Shown: positions 31,473 through 33,570 of the stretch, piece by piece | Position numbering within the stretch: position 1 is the first letter of the stretch | How the letters are laid out: each line of letters starts with the position of its first letter | Source of the DNA: FEN-1297 sp964530445 | GTDB lineage: Bacteria > Bacteroidota > Ignavibacteria > Ignavibacteriales > Ignavibacteriaceae | Direction of reading: 5' to 3' | Assembly (NCBI GenBank): GCA_964530445.1 | Contig: CAZHBJ010000022.1 | Location: 1 to 33,570, forward strand | Length of the DNA stretch: 33,570 nt | Translations under genes and position numbers: made by a program | The notes under the pieces: model-generated | The model's input: only the letters and a program-made list of their open reading frames with translations | Told to the model about the DNA's origin: nothing | The model's database searches: none

Positions 31473-33570
31473 ATGTTAACTTTCAATTGGCAAATGGTAA
31501 GAAAAGAAAATAAAAATACTCCTTTAGTACTACCTCATAAAAAAAATGATGTATTGGTTATCTTAATGACCACGTTACTTTTATTGATAACTTCGTTTAA
31601 TCTTAGTGCTCAAACCAATGATGACTGCTTAATGTGTCACAGCGATAATACGCTGACTATGGAAAAAAATAATAAGACGATTTCATTATATGTTGATGCG
31701 AAAGTATTTAAGCATTCAGCACATGGAAAACTTCAGTGTATTGCTTGCCATACCGGTTTTGATATAAATAATATACCTCATAAAAAAAATATACAGCCGA
31801 TAAATTGTAAATCATGTCATAAAGATGCAGCGGTTTTACATCCGTTTCATCCTCAAATGCTAAACGCTAACGGTATTGATGGTCCGAAAGATGTCAACTG
31901 TAAAGGCTGTCATGGTACACATGATATAATTTCTCCGAAAGTACCGGGTTCAAAATTTTATAAGACAAATATTGTTGATGCATGCGGAAGCTGCCACCAG
32001 GAAAAGAAGAAAGAATATTTGTCTTCAGCTCATGCTAATGGAGTTAGGGAAGGCATAAAAGGTGCGCCTAATTGTATTACCTGCCATAAAAATCCTATAG
32101 TGTCTGCAACTGCGGTAAAGGATTCGGCTAAATTAAAAATTGCACAAGAAAAACTTTGTTTATCGTGTCATTTGGATAACCCTGAAATCCGGGCAAGAAC
32201 TTCTCCTTCTGCCGGATTTATAAGTTCTTACGAGCACAGCGTTCATGGTAAAGCTTTAAATGCAGGAAACGGAAAAGCTGCAAATTGCGTTAATTGCCAT
32301 ACAGCTCATTTGGTAAAAGGTCCGAGTGATCCGACCTCAACTGTTAATAGATTTAATGTTCCGAATACGTGCGGTCAATGTCATGGGAAAATTGCTGAAG
32401 AATATAAACAGAGTATTCACGGAATTGCTGCATTAAAAAAAGGAAGCAGCGATGCCCCGGTTTGTACTGATTGCCATGGTGAACACAATATATTAAAACC
32501 AAGTAATCCCAAAGCTCCAACCTCTTATGCAAATCTATCTCAGCAAGTTTGTTCAAAGTGTCACGCCTCTGTAACCTTGTCCAAAAAATACGGCTTAAAT
32601 CCAAACAGATGGCAAACATTTCAAGATAGTTATCACGGACTTGCATTACAGGGCGGTGCAACAACAGTAGCAAATTGCGCTAGTTGCCATAGAGCCCATT
32701 TAATTTTACCTCCATCAGATCCAAGGTCCAGTGTATATAAAGGAAATCTTTCAAAGACATGCGGTAAATGTCATCCGGGTGCAAATGAAAAATTTGCAGT
32801 TGGAAATATCCATGCGTCTTCAGCCAATAAAAAAGAAGAGCCGATACTTTATTGGATAGCCTTGATGTACATAATTATGATTGTCTCCATTATCGGTATG
32901 ATGCTGCTGCATAATGTTTTGGATTTCTTGAGAAAGGCGAAAATTAAAAAACTTAAACAAATGGGTATGATTGCTTCCGAAAAGCATAGTCATTCTCTTT
33001 ATTTAAGGATGAATGTAAATGAAAGGGTTCAGCATATACTACTGGCGATTAGTTTTATAACTCTTGTAATTACCGGTTTTATGCTGCAATTTCCTAACTC
33101 CTGGTGGGTATCGCACATTAGGGATCTAAGCGAAAATGCATTTGAGTATAGAAGTATTCTTCATAGAATCGCTGCCGTAATTTTAGTATTTACCAGTTTA
33201 TATCATATATATTATATCTTATTTACTGAAAGAGGAAAGCAATTACTAAAAGACTTATTACCGCGGAGAAAAGATTTTTCGGATGCAATTGGCGTTGCTA
33301 AGTTTAATTTAGGAATCTCAAAAATAAAGCCTAAATTAGAACGTTTTAGTTATGTTGAAAAAGCTGAATACTGGGCGCTAGTTTGGGGTACAATTATTAT
33401 GACCGTAACCGGCACAATAATGTGGTTTAATAATACTTTTATTGATTTGTTCACACTGTTGGGATGGCAGATTGCCAGAACAATTCATTACTATGAAGCC
33501 TGGCTTGCAACCCTGGCAATAATAGTATGGCACTTCTACTTTGTAATTTTCAATCCTGAAATATATCCAA
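31473..33570 (+). CDS. 13-heme cytochrome c fused to membrane cytochrome b domain (partial, CbcL-like)
   Basis: The frame is open to the window edge (699 codons seen). Residues ~27-47 are a signal or anchor helix ending LSAQ. From Cys52 to residue 434 there are 13 CXXCH c-heme sites: CLMCH, CIACH, CKSCH, CKGCH, CGSCH, CITCH, CLSCH, CVNCH, CGQCH, CTDCH, CSKCH, CASCH and CGKCH. A membrane helix follows (~459-480), then a four-helix cytochrome b-type domain with His521, His564/His578 and His672/His687 placed as diheme ligands. This order matches Geobacter CbcL, a quinol-oxidising cytochrome in extracellular electron transfer with fewer c-hemes. Start: GGTGGG lies 5 nt before ATG 31473. The C-terminus is missing. 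Function in this organism is inferred. Confidence 0.9.
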   Translation, partial: MLTFNWQMVRKENKNTPLVLPHKKNDVLVILMTTLLLLITSFNLSAQTNDDCLMCHSDNTLTMEKNNKTISLYVDAKVFKHSAHGKLQCIACHTGFDINNIPHKKNIQPINCKSCHKDAAVLHPFHPQMLNANGIDGPKDVNCKGCHGTHDIISPKVPGSKFYKTNIVDACGSCHQEKKKEYLSSAHANGVREGIKGAPNCITCHKNPIVSATAVKDSAKLKIAQEKLCLSCHLDNPEIRARTSPSAGFISSYEHSVHGKALNAGNGKAANCVNCHTAHLVKGPSDPTSTVNRFNVPNTCGQCHGKIAEEYKQSIHGIAALKKGSSDAPVCTDCHGEHNILKPSNPKAPTSYANLSQQVCSKCHASVTLSKKYGLNPNRWQTFQDSYHGLALQGGATTVANCASCHRAHLILPPSDPRSSVYKGNLSKTCGKCHPGANEKFAVGNIHASSANKKEEPILYWIALMYIIMIVSIIGMMLLHNVLDFLRKAKIKKLKQMGMIASEKHSHSLYLRMNVNERVQHILLAISFITLVITGFMLQFPNSWWVSHIRDLSENAFEYRSILHRIAAVILVFTSLYHIYYILFTERGKQLLKDLLPRRKDFSDAIGVAKFNLGISKIKPKLERFSYVEKAEYWALVWGTIIMTVTGTIMWFNNTFIDLFTLLGWQIARTIHYYEAWLATLAIIVWHFYFVIFNPEIYP

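Noticed and set aside
32353..32673. 106-residue minus-strand open frame inside the cytochrome gene
   Set aside because: The plus strand here encodes regularly spaced CXXCH heme motifs in one continuous frame; the antisense frame is a by-product.

Overview
The window is A+T-rich chromosomal DNA from a Gram-negative bacterium. The gene content fits the Bacteroidota/Chlorobiota (FCB) branch: a GldC protein, an S46 dipeptidyl peptidase with a lipobox, several exported beta-barrel-like proteins with signal peptides ending in A-Q, a DUF2911 protein, and an AmpG-like permease beside a BadF-type amino-sugar kinase. A large multiheme cytochrome suggests Ignavibacteria or a relative rather than gut Bacteroidales; that placement is inference. 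No tRNA, rRNA, CRISPR array, phage gene or intact transposase gene was seen.

Layout. 1-2011: ribosomal operon rpsF-ssb-rpsR-rplI, closed by a terminator and facing rpmB. 2296-6257: a YciO-type gene converging on a short-chain dehydrogenase and an exported GH20 hexosaminidase. 6258-9645: a repeat-rich stretch with two unrecognised small genes, three related imperfect palindromes, a 98-bp MITE-like element with 18-bp inverted ends, amrS, and a gene-free region containing a REP-like hairpin. 9646-13547: lonB and pyk in an overlapping pair. 13928-18317: a PLP enzyme, a divergent peptide deformylase, a DUF2911 protein, a phosphohexomutase, and a zinc-ribbon gene with no normal start codon. 18812-22257: S46 peptidase, a small outer-membrane-like protein, gldC. 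22284-24852: cytochrome bd oxidase (cydAB); cydA is interrupted by 100 N flanked by an exact 55-bp duplication, an assembly artefact that collapses to an intact 445-aa protein. 25134-28972: a PspC protein and a probable cell-wall/amino-sugar recycling group (BadF-type kinase, AmpG-like permease, exported serine hydrolase). 29248-30759: a second class V PLP enzyme carrying a SufS/IscS-like cysteine loop. 31100-33570: a 24-residue single-helix peptide followed by a protein with 13 CXXCH c-heme sites fused to a membrane cytochrome b domain, cut by the window edge.

How they connect. Respiration is the strongest theme: cydAB is a high-affinity quinol oxidase with a Crp/Fnr-like palindrome upstream, and the 13-heme cytochrome/cytochrome b fusion looks like a quinol-oxidising membrane module of the Geobacter CbcL type, which would feed electrons to periplasmic or extracellular acceptors. 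A second theme is scavenging of biomass: GH20 hexosaminidase, DPP7-like peptidase, permease, amino-sugar kinase and serine hydrolase could together recycle peptides and GlcNAc/MurNAc sugars. The best candidates for something undescribed are the cytochrome fusion with its tiny upstream membrane peptide, and the repeat-rich stretch at 6.3-8.0 kb.
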